A DNA stretch of 64,000 nt from Verrucomicrobiaceae bacterium. Its GTDB lineage: Bacteria; Pseudomonadota; Gammaproteobacteria; Pseudomonadales; CAMLJR01. The stretch lies in contig JAQGNY010000048.1 of assembly GCA_028293825.1 (NCBI GenBank), forward strand, positions 83,117-147,116, written 5' to 3'. Position numbers and translations under genes: made by a program. This document shows, one piece after another, positions 52,406 through 62,569 of the stretch. A model generated the notes under the pieces. The model had not been told where the DNA came from and did no database searches. It saw only the letters and a list, made by a program, of their open reading frames with translations. Each line of letters starts with the position of its first letter. Positions within the stretch are counted from its first letter, which is position 1.

Positions 52406-53425
52406 ATGCAAATCGAAAGGGACGGTCAGTTCGGCGGCAGCGATTTCGATGGCCTCGGTGTGGAAGAGTTGGAATTTGCCATTGAGGCTGATGCCGACAT
52501 GTTGGAAGACGCCGACGATGGCGATTCCGAAGAATCCGCCAAGCCGTCTAAGCCCTATACCGGCCGTGTAAGTCAAACCGTCGCTTTGCAGAAAACGCTC
52601 GATGCCACGCAGATTTATCTGAACGAAATCGGTTTTTCCCCGCTGCTGACGCCCGAAGAAGAAGTGTATTTCGCACGTCTTTCGCTTAAAGGCGATGCTG
52701 CCGGCCGCAAGCGCATGATCGAAAGTAATTTGCGCCTGGTGGTGAAAATTGCGCGCCGTTACGTAAATCGCGGTTTGTCGCTGCTTGACTTGATCGAAGA
52801 AGGCAATCTCGGTTTGATTCGCGCGGTCGAAAAATTCGATCCCGAGCGTGGCTTTCGCTTCTCGACCTACGCGACTTGGTGGATTCGTCAGACCATCGAG
52901 CGCGCCATCATGAATCAGACGCGTACCATCCGTTTGCCGATTCATGTGGTGAAAGAGCTCAACGTGTATTTGCGCGCCGCGCGCGAATTGACGCAAAAAC
53001 TCGATCACGAACCGTCCGCTGAAGAAATTGCCGATCTACTCGACAAGCCTGTTGAAGACGTAAAACGCATGCTCGGTTTGAACGAGCGCGTTACCTCCGT
53101 TGACACGCCGCTCGGTCATGACTCCGATAAATCGTTGCTCGATACCATCCCTGATCAGCAAGTATCCGATCCTGCCGAATTGCTGCAGGACGAAGATATG
53201 CGTACCAGCATCAGCGAGTGGCTGGACGAACTCACCGAGAAACAGCGCGAAGTGGTCGCGCGTCGTTTTGGTCTGCGCGGTTACGAGGCGAGCACTTTGG
53301 AAGAAGTCGGCCGCGAAATCGGTCTGACCCGCGAACGCGTTCGGCAGATTCAAGTCGAAGCATTGCGTCGCCTGCGCGATATTCTGGAAAAACACGGCCT
53401 GACAGGCGAGTCTGTATTTAACTGA
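52406..53425 (+). CDS. rpoS: RNA polymerase sigma factor RpoS
   Basis: 339 residues, with GGAAGG about 10 bases before the ATG. The region 1.2-2 segments [40 protein letters not shown] and [20 protein letters not shown], plus region 4 [20 protein letters not shown], identify the stationary-phase sigma. The acidic N-terminal 40 residues ([13 protein letters not shown]) are typical of Pseudomonas RpoS. Confidence 0.96.
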   Translation: MQIERDGQFGGSDFDGLGVEELEFAIEADADMLEDADDGDSEESAKPSKPYTGRVSQTVALQKTLDATQIYLNEIGFSPLLTPEEEVYFARLSLKGDAAGRKRMIESNLRLVVKIARRYVNRGLSLLDLIEEGNLGLIRAVEKFDPERGFRFSTYATWWIRQTIERAIMNQTRTIRLPIHVVKELNVYLRAARELTQKLDHEPSAEEIADLLDKPVEDVKRMLGLNERVTSVDTPLGHDSDKSLLDTIPDQQVSDPAELLQDEDMRTSISEWLDELTEKQREVVARRFGLRGYEASTLEEVGREIGLTRERVRQIQVEALRRLRDILEKHGLTGESVFN

Positions 53426-53445
53426 TTGCTCGATTCCAAGCCATA

Positions 53446-53474
53446 AAAGCCTCGCAAACGCGGGGCTTTTTTTT
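53446..53474 (+). terminator. Terminator after rpoS
   Basis: AGCCTCGC (53448-53455) pairs with GCGGGGCT (53460-53467) around AAAC, followed by eight T (53467-53474). Confidence 0.85.
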
Positions 53475-53577
53475 GCGCGGCGGGAAATTATATAAGTGAG
53501 GGAGAAACTGCGACCCAAAGCCCTCTAAGGCAGCGTCGGTTTTAGTCTTTGCTCAAAATAAATCTGGAGTAATTCGC

Positions 53578-54930
53578 ATGCGTTTAGGAAAAACCTTATC
53601 TGTCGCCGCACTTTGCGTAGCCCTTATTCAGCCCGCGCTGGCGACGTTGCCTTCGGTCGATGGCGATGGTCAGCCCGTCCCCAGCATCGCGCCGCTACTG
53701 AAACAGGTCAGTCCGGCGGTGGTGAACATTTCCACTGTGAGCACGCAGACGGTGCAAAACCCGTTGATGAACGATCCTTTTTTTCGCCACTTTTTCCAAC
53801 TGCCGCCCGGCGCGGAAACACAAAAGCGCCGCACCCAAAGTGCAGGCTCGGGTGTGATTATCGACGCAGCGAATGGCACCGTAATCACCAACCACCATGT
53901 CGTGCAGGGCGCCAATGAAATATCAGTCGGCCTGCAGGACGGGCGCATGTTGAAAGCTAAATTGATCGGCTCCGATCCCGACGTCGATATCGCCGTGTTG
54001 AAAATCGATCCGACCAAATTGATTGCGCTGAAATTGAGCGACTCCGAAGCGACCGAAGTCGGCGACTTCGTGATCGCCATCGGCAATCCGTTCGGTTTGG
54101 GCCAGACCGTAACGACCGGGGTGGTCAGCGCGCTGGGGCGCAAAGGGCTGGGCATCGAAGGTTATGAGAATTTTATTCAAACCGATGCGTCGATTAATCC
54201 CGGTAACTCCGGCGGCGCGCTGGTCAATTTCAAAGGCGAGCTGATCGGTATCAACACTGCGATTCTCGGCCCGAATGGCGGCAATATCGGCATCGGCTTT
54301 GCCATTCCGGTGAAGATGGCGAAAAACAGCGCCGATCAAATTCTCAAATATGGCTCGGTTAAACGCGGCCAGCTCGGCGTGGTGATTCAGGACCTGACGC
54401 CGGATCTGGCGCAGGCATTTAATATCGGTGAGGGACAGCGCGGCGTCGTTATCGCGCAGGTGCAACCGAACTCCGCCGCAGCGAAGGGCGGCTTACAAGC
54501 CGGCGATGTGGTTATCAGCATTGATGCGAAGCCCATCGACAGTGCGGCGGAGCTGCGTAATGAAATCGGTTCGCGTCGCATTGGCGAGTCGGTAAAAATG
54601 ACAGTGCTACGCGACGGCAAAAGTCGTTCGGTCGATGTGAAAATCGGCGAGCCGATAGTGGAGGCTGCAACGGCTTCCGACATCCATCCCTATTTAGAGG
54701 GCGCAAAGCTGGAGCCGCGTACCGATGGTCACGGTATTAAAGTCGCGGCGGTTGAACCGGGCTCGGCGGCGCAAGCGGCTGGCTTGCAAGTTGGCGATGT
54801 GATTTTGTCGGTAAATCGTGCGGAAGTGCGCTCGCTCGACGATTTGCGCAAAGCCGCGAAAGCCTCGCCGCAGCGGTTGTTGCTGCAAATTAGTCGCGGT
54901 GGTGCGGGTTTATTTTTAGTGCTGCAGTAG
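53578..54930 (+). CDS. degQ: Periplasmic HtrA (DegP/DegQ-like) serine protease
   Basis: 450 residues with TGGAG before the ATG. Signal peptide about 1-22. Trypsin-like domain with catalytic His107 (TNHHVV), Asp137 (DVDIAV) and Ser211 (NPGNSGGAL), then two PDZ domains (about 275-350 and 370-445). The short LQ loop region (FRHFFQLPPGAETQKRR) is nearer DegQ/MucD than DegP. Envelope quality control; it stands on its own transcription unit before the secretion operon. Confidence 0.92.
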   Translation: MRLGKTLSVAALCVALIQPALATLPSVDGDGQPVPSIAPLLKQVSPAVVNISTVSTQTVQNPLMNDPFFRHFFQLPPGAETQKRRTQSAGSGVIIDAANGTVITNHHVVQGANEISVGLQDGRMLKAKLIGSDPDVDIAVLKIDPTKLIALKLSDSEATEVGDFVIAIGNPFGLGQTVTTGVVSALGRKGLGIEGYENFIQTDASINPGNSGGALVNFKGELIGINTAILGPNGGNIGIGFAIPVKMAKNSADQILKYGSVKRGQLGVVIQDLTPDLAQAFNIGEGQRGVVIAQVQPNSAAAKGGLQAGDVVISIDAKPIDSAAELRNEIGSRRIGESVKMTVLRDGKSRSVDVKIGEPIVEAATASDIHPYLEGAKLEPRTDGHGIKVAAVEPGSAAQAAGLQVGDVILSVNRAEVRSLDDLRKAAKASPQRLLLQISRGGAGLFLVLQ

Positions 54931-54963
54931 ATGCACTAGCAACAATAGTCACGAGTCCTTCAC

Positions 54964-54994
54964 AAAGCCGCACTAAAGTGCGGCTTTCGTTTTT
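54964..54994 (+). terminator. Terminator after the HtrA gene
   Basis: AAAGCCGCACT (54964-54974) pairs with AGTGCGGCTTT (54977-54987), then CG and five T. Confidence 0.85.
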
Positions 54995-55122
54995 AGCGGC
55001 GGCGATATTGTGGCGCCCACCGCGCAAGTTGAAGCGATCCGCAACGTCGCCGCGCAGGTTTCCTATTGTTACAGCCCCTACCTATAATGCGTGGACATTC
55101 GATAACGAGTGAGGGGCAGGGT

Positions 55123-56100
55123 TTGCCGTCTCAAGTGCTTAATGACAACTGGTCGCGCCTGCAACGCAATGGCTCGCGCTGGTTGTCGCCGTTATTTCAG
55201 CGTGCCGCCGGGCTTGGCGTTGAGCGCTGGCGTACGGTCGCGTTAATTATTTTGGCGGCATGGGTTATTGCCGACGTGGCGCGTCTGCTGTGGTTGTTGA
55301 TGCCGCAACCAACGCCGCTCACGGCGGTTGCAACGCCAATTAATTTAGCGGTTGCCGATGCGAAAAAAAGCGGCAGCGCCGTCGATATCGACACCATGAT
55401 CAGCTGGCATCTTTATGGTGAGGTCGGCGCGCAGGCAGCGCATGCGACCGTCGTTGAAGAGCAGGCGCAAGACACCACGCTCAATCTGCAATTGCTCGGC
55501 GTGATCAGCACCAGCGATCCGGCGCAGGCGCGCGCATTTATCTTGGCCGACGGCAAGCAGCAGCAATTTGTCGTTGGCGAAACATTGCCCGGTGCCGGCA
55601 AAGTGGTATTGAGCAAAGTGTTAGTTGATCGCGCCATCATCGATAACAACGGCCGCTACGAAACGTTGTGGTTATACGATCCCGCCGCAAGCGCGCGTCA
55701 ACCACAGCCAACCGGAAATGCAGCAGCGGCTGCGGAAAATCCCGCCGCGACCGTCGATATGCGCAGCAACAACCAAGTCACTGCAATGGCGCAAAATTAT
55801 CGGCAGCAGCTTTATCAAAACCCCGGTAGTCTGGCCGACGTCATTCAGGTGGCGCCGGCAACCGAAGCCGGCAAGTTGGTCGGCTATCGCATCAGTCCCG
55901 GTCGCGATCAGGAGCAATTTCAGAAATTTGGTTTTAAGCCAGGCGATATCGTCACTGGTGTTAACGGTATTGCGCTGGACGATCCGCAGCGCGCGCTGGA
56001 GCTGTACAACTTAATTCGGACCGCGCGCGACGCATCGATCACGGTGCGGCGCGGCAGCGAGCAAATGACGATGGTTGTCTCGCTCGAAAATAACGATTAA
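55123..56100 (+). CDS. gspC: Type II secretion protein GspC
   Basis: About 325 residues from TTG 55123, preferred because GAGGGG lies 6 bases upstream; ATG 55087 (337 residues) has no ribosome site and overlaps a perfect TATAAT (55084-55089). Single membrane helix (about 36-58), an HR domain in the periplasm (LNLQLLGVISTSDPAQARAF ... FVVGETLPGAGKV) and a C-terminal PDZ domain. It links the inner-membrane platform to the GspD secretin and is the first gene of the cluster. Confidence 0.9.
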   Translation: MPSQVLNDNWSRLQRNGSRWLSPLFQRAAGLGVERWRTVALIILAAWVIADVARLLWLLMPQPTPLTAVATPINLAVADAKKSGSAVDIDTMISWHLYGEVGAQAAHATVVEEQAQDTTLNLQLLGVISTSDPAQARAFILADGKQQQFVVGETLPGAGKVVLSKVLVDRAIIDNNGRYETLWLYDPAASARQPQPTGNAAAAAENPAATVDMRSNNQVTAMAQNYRQQLYQNPGSLADVIQVAPATEAGKLVGYRISPGRDQEQFQKFGFKPGDIVTGVNGIALDDPQRALELYNLIRTARDASITVRRGSEQMTMVVSLENND

Positions 56101-56130
56101 AACGAAAAACTTTTCAGAAAAGGACGGGAA

Positions 56131-58251
56131 GTGAATTCATTGTTACGAGATTTTCGCCGGCTGCTGTTTGTTGGCGTTGCGTTGCTGTGTGTCAGTGCGC
56201 CGCGCACGTGGGCCGAGCAGACTTGGACTATCAATTTCAAAGATACCGAGCTGGAAGAGGTGGTGCGATTTGTCGCGCAGGCCACCGGCAAAACTATCAT
56301 CGTCGATTCGAAAGCGAAGGGTCGCGTCCAAGTCATTTCATCGCAACCGCTCAATCAAGAACAACTCTACGATTTATTTTTGTCGATTCTCGACGTCAAT
56401 GGTTTCGCGGCGGTCGATTCGGGCGGCGTGCTGCGCATTATTCCGTCGCGCGATGCGCGCTCGTCTGCAGCGCCGGTTGTTTCCGGCAACAAACAGCGTG
56501 AAAACAGCGAAATTGTCACCGAAGTAATTCAGCTGAAAAATATTTCCGCCGCGACATTGATTCCGGTGTTGCGTCCGCTCGCGCCGCAACAAGCGCATAT
56601 GGCGGCGTACGCGCCGAGCAACGCCATTATTATTTCCGATGCGGCTTCGAATATCGCCAGCATTCGCGCGGTGATCGATCGCATCGATCGCGCTGCCGTT
56701 GGCGAAACCGAAGTGATTCGTCTTGAACATGCCTCAGCCGAAGAAGTCGTGCGTATGCTCGATCAACTCGATAAAGGCGATCCGACCAAAGCACAGGGCG
56801 AAGTGGCCGGCAAAACCGTGGTGATGGTGGCAGACAAGCGCACCAACAGTATTTTGATCAGTGGCGACAGCATGCAGCGGCAACGCGCGCGGGTTTTGGT
56901 TTCGCATCTCGACGGGCCGCTCGCGCAAAGCGGCAACGTAAAAGTCATTTATTTGCAGTACGCGAAAGCAAAAGATTTATCGACGGTATTAAATAAAGTG
57001 ATGCAGAACGTTGCGCAAATGCAACCGGGCCAGACCACACAGGCGAGTTCCGGCAAAGGCAAGGCAACGATTGAAGCGGACGAGGGCACCAACTCGTTAA
57101 TTGTCACCGCCGATGCCGATGTGATGTCGTCGCTGCAAGCGGTGATTGAGCGGCTCGACATTCGTCGCGCGCAAGTATTGGTCGAAGCAATTATTGTCGA
57201 GATGAGCAGCAGCAAAGAGCGCGATCTCGGTATTCAGTGGATGTTTTCGAATTCCGCCGGCGCGTACGGCAGTTCGTCAATGGCCGATGGTTTATTGGCG
57301 AATACTGCAGCGGCTGCGTTTGGTGTTTTGCCGACTACGGATACTACGACGTCCGCCACTGCGGTCGATCCGCGCCTCGCCCTCGGCAGCGCGTTATCGA
57401 CTAATAAAGGCCAGGTGTTCGGTATCGGTCGCGTCGGCAATAATTTCAGTTTCAATGCCGTGCTCAATGCGCTGCAACAAAATACCGATGCCAATATTCT
57501 ATCGACGCCGTCGCTGCTGACGCTCGATAACGAAGAAGCCTCGATCGTGGTCGGTCAGGAGGTACCGTTTAAAACCGGTTCTTACACCAGCACCGGCAAT
57601 GCCACCGCAGTGAGCAGTCCGTTCGAAACCATTCAGCGCCAGAACGTTGGTCTCACCTTGAAAGTAACGCCGCACATCAACGAAGGCGATTCATTGGTAC
57701 TGGAAATCAGCCAGGAAGTGTCGAGCTTAAGCGGCGCCGCGAGTACGGTTAATGCCAGCGACGTGATCACCAACGAACGCAAAATCGAAAGCAAAGTGCT
57801 GGCCGATAACGGCCAAGTCATCGTGCTCGGCGGCCTGATTAAAGAAGACGTGCAGGAGACCGCGCAGAAGGTGCCGTTGCTCGGCGATATTCCGGTGATT
57901 GGCCGTTTGTTTCGTAGCAATGCATCGACCAAAACCAAAACTAATTTAATGGTGTTTTTGCGGCCCGTTATCGTGCGCGATGGTCGTGTGTTGACCGGTG
58001 CGACCGGCGATAAATACCGATTTATTCGCAACGAACAATTGGAAGTGCGTGAGCGCGGTTCCGATTTCCTCAGCCGAAAAGAATTGCCGCTGTTGCCCGA
58101 GTGGGAAGAGCAATTGAAAAAAATTGAAGAGCTGCAAGATTTAAAACAACGCAACGATATTTTGAATCTCGAACAGCAACGCCGTGCAAATCAAGCGCCG
58201 GGCGCGGCGCCTGCCAATGGTGATGCTGCGCCGGGAGCTGGTGCGCAGTGA
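56131..58251 (+). CDS. gspD: Type II secretion secretin GspD
   Basis: 706 residues from GTG 56131 with AAAGGA. Signal peptide ends near TWAEQ (about residue 29). N0 domain (TWTINFKDTELEEVVRFVAQ), N1-N3 repeats (about 125-370), then the secretin core with VGQEVPFKTGSYTSTGNATA and VLGGLIKEDVQETAQKVPLL. A Gln/Pro/Ala-rich C-terminal S-region (about 655-706) is where a pilotin could bind. Outer-membrane channel of the T2SS. Confidence 0.96.
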   Translation: MNSLLRDFRRLLFVGVALLCVSAPRTWAEQTWTINFKDTELEEVVRFVAQATGKTIIVDSKAKGRVQVISSQPLNQEQLYDLFLSILDVNGFAAVDSGGVLRIIPSRDARSSAAPVVSGNKQRENSEIVTEVIQLKNISAATLIPVLRPLAPQQAHMAAYAPSNAIIISDAASNIASIRAVIDRIDRAAVGETEVIRLEHASAEEVVRMLDQLDKGDPTKAQGEVAGKTVVMVADKRTNSILISGDSMQRQRARVLVSHLDGPLAQSGNVKVIYLQYAKAKDLSTVLNKVMQNVAQMQPGQTTQASSGKGKATIEADEGTNSLIVTADADVMSSLQAVIERLDIRRAQVLVEAIIVEMSSSKERDLGIQWMFSNSAGAYGSSSMADGLLANTAAAAFGVLPTTDTTTSATAVDPRLALGSALSTNKGQVFGIGRVGNNFSFNAVLNALQQNTDANILSTPSLLTLDNEEASIVVGQEVPFKTGSYTSTGNATAVSSPFETIQRQNVGLTLKVTPHINEGDSLVLEISQEVSSLSGAASTVNASDVITNERKIESKVLADNGQVIVLGGLIKEDVQETAQKVPLLGDIPVIGRLFRSNASTKTKTNLMVFLRPVIVRDGRVLTGATGDKYRFIRNEQLEVRERGSDFLSRKELPLLPEWEEQLKKIEELQDLKQRNDILNLEQQRRANQAPGAAPANGDAAPGAGAQ

Positions 58252-59786
58252 ATCCACTGGCACCGGTAGAGCTCACACCGATCGAACTGACGGTGGTAGA
58301 AATACCTGTGTCGGACGCGGTGGCGCGGCGGCAGCTGCCGTTCGCATTCGCGCAAAATCACGGCGTGTTGCTCGATCTCGACAGTGCGCCATTGCGCGTC
58401 TGGTATCGGCCCGGATTGACCGCCGATGCGATGGTTGAATTGCGTCGCTCGCTGGATGTGCCGTTGCAATGGCAAGCTTTGAGCGCCGAACAATTTCAAC
58501 AGCATTTAAGCCAGGCGTTTCAGCGCAACAATAACGAAGCAGTGCAAATGGCCGAGGATTTAGGCTCCGATATCGACCTGAGCCGGCTCGCCGATGAAAT
58601 CCCCGAAACATCGGATTTAATGGACGCCGAAGACGACGCGCCGGTGATTCGTTTAATCAACGCCATTTTGTCGCAGGCGGTGCGCGAAAAAGCCTCCGAT
58701 ATTCACGTCGAAACGTTTGAAGAAAAACTCACGGTGCGCTATCGCGTCGACGGCGTATTGACCGAAGTGTTGTCGCCGAAACGCATGCTCGCGCCGTTGT
58801 TGGTATCGCGCTTAAAAGTAATGGCGAAACTCGATATTGCCGAAAAACGCATTCCGCAGGACGGCCGTATTTCCATCAAGCTCGCCGGTCACGCCGTCGA
58901 CATTCGCGTGTCGACAATTCCGTCCGCGCACGGTGAGCGCGTGGTATTGCGTTTACTCGACAAGCAGGCTGGGCAATTGCAATTGCAGCAATTGCAGATG
59001 AACGATCAGGTATTGAAAGGTTATCGGCAGGCGTTGAGCACCGCGCACGGAATCGTGTTGGTGACGGGTCCGACCGGCTCTGGTAAAACCACGACGTTGT
59101 ATGCGGGCCTCACACATATCAACGATGCCAGTCGCAATATTTTAACGATCGAGGATCCGATCGAATATCTGCTGCCGGGCATTGGGCAGACGCAGGTAAA
59201 TACCAAAGTCGATATGACATTCGCGCGCGGATTGCGTGCAATTTTGCGACAAGATCCCGATGTGGTGATGGTCGGTGAAATTCGCGATGGTGAAACCGCG
59301 CAAATTGCAGTGCAGGCGAGTTTGACCGGCCACTTGGTGTTATCGACTTTGCACACCAACACCGCCATCGGTGCGATCACGCGCTTGCAAGATATGGGCA
59401 TCGAACCGTTTTTATTGTCGTCAAGTTTGCTCGCGGTGATGGCGCAGCGATTGGTGCGTTTGCTCTGCAATGAATGCAAAGAAGCGTACGCGCCCGACGC
59501 CGCCGAATGCGAACTACTGCGCCTCGACAGCGCGCAAGCACCGCAACTATTTCACGCGCGTGGTTGTGCGCTGTGTAATAAAACCGGTTATCGCGGCCGC
59601 ACCGGTATTTATGAATTCGTCGAAATCGACGACCGTCTGCGCACGATGATTCACGAGCGCACTAGCGAACAAAATATGGTGGCATACGCGCGCACGCGCA
59701 GCCCGGGAATTTTCGAAGACGGGCGCCGCCGTATTGTCGCGGGGCAAACCACCGTCGAAGAGGTGTTGCGTGTTACCTCCGGTTGA
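58248..59786 (+). CDS. gspE: Type II secretion ATPase GspE
   Basis: 512 residues from GTG 58248, overlapping the gspD stop by 4 bases. An N-terminal GspE-N1/N2 region is followed by the ATPase with Walker A GPTGSGKT at about residues 274-281, Asp box TIEDPIEYLLPGIGQTQVN, Walker B LRQDPDVVMVGEIRD and a tetracysteine zinc motif (LCNECKEAY and CALCNKTGYRGRTGIYEF). Cytoplasmic engine of pseudopilus assembly. Confidence 0.96.
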   Translation: MNPLAPVELTPIELTVVEIPVSDAVARRQLPFAFAQNHGVLLDLDSAPLRVWYRPGLTADAMVELRRSLDVPLQWQALSAEQFQQHLSQAFQRNNNEAVQMAEDLGSDIDLSRLADEIPETSDLMDAEDDAPVIRLINAILSQAVREKASDIHVETFEEKLTVRYRVDGVLTEVLSPKRMLAPLLVSRLKVMAKLDIAEKRIPQDGRISIKLAGHAVDIRVSTIPSAHGERVVLRLLDKQAGQLQLQQLQMNDQVLKGYRQALSTAHGIVLVTGPTGSGKTTTLYAGLTHINDASRNILTIEDPIEYLLPGIGQTQVNTKVDMTFARGLRAILRQDPDVVMVGEIRDGETAQIAVQASLTGHLVLSTLHTNTAIGAITRLQDMGIEPFLLSSSLLAVMAQRLVRLLCNECKEAYAPDAAECELLRLDSAQAPQLFHARGCALCNKTGYRGRTGIYEFVEIDDRLRTMIHERTSEQNMVAYARTRSPGIFEDGRRRIVAGQTTVEEVLRVTSG

Positions 59787-59810
59787 TCGCGACAACATAT
59801 TGGGTGCGGC

Positions 59811-61034
59811 ATGAGCGCATTTAATTTTCGCGCGCTCGATGCCGGCGGCAAATTAATTAAAGGCGTTATCGAAGCCGATTCCGAACGCCAAGTACGCACG
59901 CAATTGCGCGCGCGCGATTTGAAACCGGTCGAAGTTATTGCCAGCGCATCGAGCAACCGCGAAAAAGCGGTCGGCGGTTGGCGTGGTTTATTCAAACCGC
60001 GTATCAGTCAAAGCGATTTGGCGATGTTGACGCGTCAACTCGCGACACTAATTCAATCGAACATGCCGCTCGACGAAGCGATCTCCGCCGCTGCGCAACA
60101 GGCGCGTCGCCCGAAAATTAAAGCGCTTATCTTGCAGGTGCGTTCGCGCGTGGTTGAAGGTCATACGCTTGCTTACGCGCTCGGCGATTTTCCGCAGGCA
60201 TTTAACGAAATGTATCGCGCGATGGTGCGCGCCGGCGAGACCGCCGGATTTCTCGGCACGGTGATGGAGCGTCTTGCCGACTACACCGAGAACCGCCAGT
60301 ACACACAGCAAAAAGTAAAAATGGCGATGGCGTATCCGTTTATTTTGATGCTGGTCGCGGTCGGCGTAATTTCGTTGCTGATGATATTTGTGGTGCCGCA
60401 ACTGGTCGGTTTGTTTTCGCATACGAAAACGCAATTACCGTTGCTGACGCGCGGATTAATTTCGGCCAGCTATTTTTTTAGTCATTATTTATGGATCGTC
60501 GGCGTCGCACTGGTAGTGTTGATCGTTGCAGTGCGACGTTTTCTGCGCGATCCAAAACGGCGCCGGTTGTGGCATCGCACCTTGTTGCGAGTGCCGTTTA
60601 TATCGGGATTATTAACCGCGATGGACACTGCGCGCTTCGCCTCGACGCTGAGTATTTTGACATCGAGCGGCGTACCGCTGCTCGAAGGACTGCGCATCGC
60701 CGGTGAAGTGTTGTCGAATATGGAATTGCGCGAAGCGAGCCGCGATGTGGCGAATTCGGTGCAGGAAGGCGGCAGTCTCAACCGTGCGTTGGCGAAAACA
60801 GAATTGTTTCCGCCGATGATGGTGCATATGGTAGCGAGCGGCGAAGCCAGCGGCGAACTCGAAGCGATGCTGTCGCGTTCAGCGCTGAATCAAGAGCGCG
60901 AATTGGAAATGACGCTCGGCGGTTTGCTGGCAATTATGGAGCCGGCAATGGTGGTATTTATGGCCGCGATTGTCGGCACCATCGTGCTGGCGATTTTGTT
61001 GCCGATTATCGAAATGAATAAACTGGTTGCCTAA
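59811..61034 (+). CDS. gspF: Type II secretion inner-membrane platform GspF
   Basis: 407 residues. Two repeats of the T2SSF domain (about 70-195 and 272-395), three membrane helices (about 172-195, 222-242 and 376-400). Segment LTRQLATLIQSNMPLDEAIS and its second copy STLSILTSSGVPLLEGLRIA. Interacts with GspE and GspL. Confidence 0.96.
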   Translation: MSAFNFRALDAGGKLIKGVIEADSERQVRTQLRARDLKPVEVIASASSNREKAVGGWRGLFKPRISQSDLAMLTRQLATLIQSNMPLDEAISAAAQQARRPKIKALILQVRSRVVEGHTLAYALGDFPQAFNEMYRAMVRAGETAGFLGTVMERLADYTENRQYTQQKVKMAMAYPFILMLVAVGVISLLMIFVVPQLVGLFSHTKTQLPLLTRGLISASYFFSHYLWIVGVALVVLIVAVRRFLRDPKRRRLWHRTLLRVPFISGLLTAMDTARFASTLSILTSSGVPLLEGLRIAGEVLSNMELREASRDVANSVQEGGSLNRALAKTELFPPMMVHMVASGEASGELEAMLSRSALNQERELEMTLGGLLAIMEPAMVVFMAAIVGTIVLAILLPIIEMNKLVA

Positions 61035-61138
61035 CGGATTCGTTCAGCGGCGATGGTTTTGGCGCAACGATATTTTTCTTTGCCCTTCATCGCATGGCTC
61101 ATCATCGATGTAGGTAAGTTTTTTTAAGGACTCAGGAC

Positions 61139-61624
61139 GTGAACAACAGACAATGTACAGATAGAAAAGGCATCAATATAAAAGCCAATCGCGGGTTTAG
61201 CTTGGTCGAAATTCTGGTGGTGCTGGTCATCATCGGCTTGTTGGTCAGTATCGTCGCGCCGAATGTACTGCAGCGCGCGGATGAAGCGCGGGTGCAAAAG
61301 GTGCGTGCGGATTTTAAAAATATCGAAACAGCGTTGAAGCTGTACAAGCTCGATAATTTTAATTATCCGACGACGGAGCAGGGCCTGACCGCGCTCGCGG
61401 AAAAGCCGACGATGGATCCGATTCCACGCAATTGGAAGCAGGGCGGTTACTTGGAACAACCGCCGGAAGATCCGTGGGGCAATCCGTATAAATATTTAAA
61501 TCCGCCCGAATTCGGCCACGGCGATTACGATTTATATTCGCTCGGCGCCGATGGCATCACCGGTGGCGAAGGCCAGAATGCCGATCTCGGTAACTGGCAG
61601 ACCGATCAAAAAGATAAACAGTAA
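61139..61624 (+). CDS. gspG: Major pseudopilin GspG
   Basis: 161 residues from GTG 61139 (AAGGA and AGGAC before it). Prepilin leader of about 19 residues with cleavage NRG|FSLVEILVVLVIIGLL, including Glu5. Calcium-site region DPWGNPYKY and C-terminal DLYSLGADGITGGEGQNAD. It forms the pseudopilus shaft. Confidence 0.96.
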   Translation: MNNRQCTDRKGINIKANRGFSLVEILVVLVIIGLLVSIVAPNVLQRADEARVQKVRADFKNIETALKLYKLDNFNYPTTEQGLTALAEKPTMDPIPRNWKQGGYLEQPPEDPWGNPYKYLNPPEFGHGDYDLYSLGADGITGGEGQNADLGNWQTDQKDKQ

Positions 61625-61626
61625 CA

Positions 61627-62169
61627 ATGTTGCGCCACGCCGGTTTTTCGCTGCTCGAATTATTGGTCGTGGTGGTGATTATCGGCTTGGGCACGGCCAT
61701 TGTCGGCTTTGCGATCGGCAACAATAAACCGCAGGAGCTGCGCAATAACGCGCGCGATTTTGCCAATTTCACCGCGCAGGTTGAAGACGAGGCAATTCTC
61801 GGTCGCGAGTCGTGGGGCGTGCAGATTTATCGCGAAGCCGCCACCGACGACGACAGCGAGCGCATAGCGTACCGCTACATGCATCTCACCGATAAAGGCT
61901 GGCTGGCGGAAGCACCGCGCGATATTCCGGTGTCCGCGCGTTTTGTGGAAAATGTCGCCGCGATTTTAACTGTCGAAGGCACTGAGCAAGCCATCGAGCC
62001 GATTGCAAAAGATAAACCCGCGACGCCGACGATTTGGCTTGCACCCGGGGGTGAGGTAACGCCGTTCGAATTGCAATTGCGTTTTGTCGGTGAAAGTGAA
62101 GGCCCCATCGTGCGCTCCGATGCGCTCGGACGTATCGAACTCGATGTCGAACAAAATGAAAAAAAATAA
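61627..62169 (+). CDS. gspH: Minor pseudopilin GspH
   Basis: 180 residues with a very short leader (MLRHAG|FSLLELLVVVVIIGLG). The globular part includes WGVQIYREAATDDDSE, typical of GspH. Overlaps gspI by 14 bases. Confidence 0.92.
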   Translation: MLRHAGFSLLELLVVVVIIGLGTAIVGFAIGNNKPQELRNNARDFANFTAQVEDEAILGRESWGVQIYREAATDDDSERIAYRYMHLTDKGWLAEAPRDIPVSARFVENVAAILTVEGTEQAIEPIAKDKPATPTIWLAPGGEVTPFELQLRFVGESEGPIVRSDALGRIELDVEQNEKK

Positions 62170-62569
62170 TTTTAAAAATTCCCGAGCGCGCGGTTTCACC
62201 TTGGTGGAAGTGTTAGTTGCCGTCGCGATTGTGGCGATGGCGGTCACCGGTATTTTGGTGGCGATGATGCGGCAAATCGACGGCACCGCGTATTTGCGCG
62301 ATAAGTTATTCGCGCACTACGTCGCGTTGAATCAAATGGAATTGGCCTTGCTCGCGAACGCGCACAGCAATCAAATTCCCAACGATGCATTTTCCGGTGT
62401 CGACGACATGGTCGGGCGCAAATGGTATTGGCGCGCGCAGCCGAAAAAAACCGCGCAGGCCGGTGCAATTCAATTGGAAATTTCTGTTTCAGATCAAGAG
62501 GGAAAAGACGCGTCGTCGCTCGCCGGTATCAGCGTAATTCTCGATAGTTTTCATCGGATGCCGCAGTGA
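62156..62569 (+). CDS. gspI: Minor pseudopilin GspI
   Basis: 137 residues from ATG 62156. Leader about 12 residues, cleavage ARG|FTLVEVLVAVAIVAMAV. Contains the YWRAQPKKTAQAGAIQLEIS region of GspI. It starts inside gspH and its stop overlaps the GTG of gspJ. Confidence 0.92.
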   Translation: MKKNNFKNSRARGFTLVEVLVAVAIVAMAVTGILVAMMRQIDGTAYLRDKLFAHYVALNQMELALLANAHSNQIPNDAFSGVDDMVGRKWYWRAQPKKTAQAGAIQLEISVSDQEGKDASSLAGISVILDSFHRMPQ

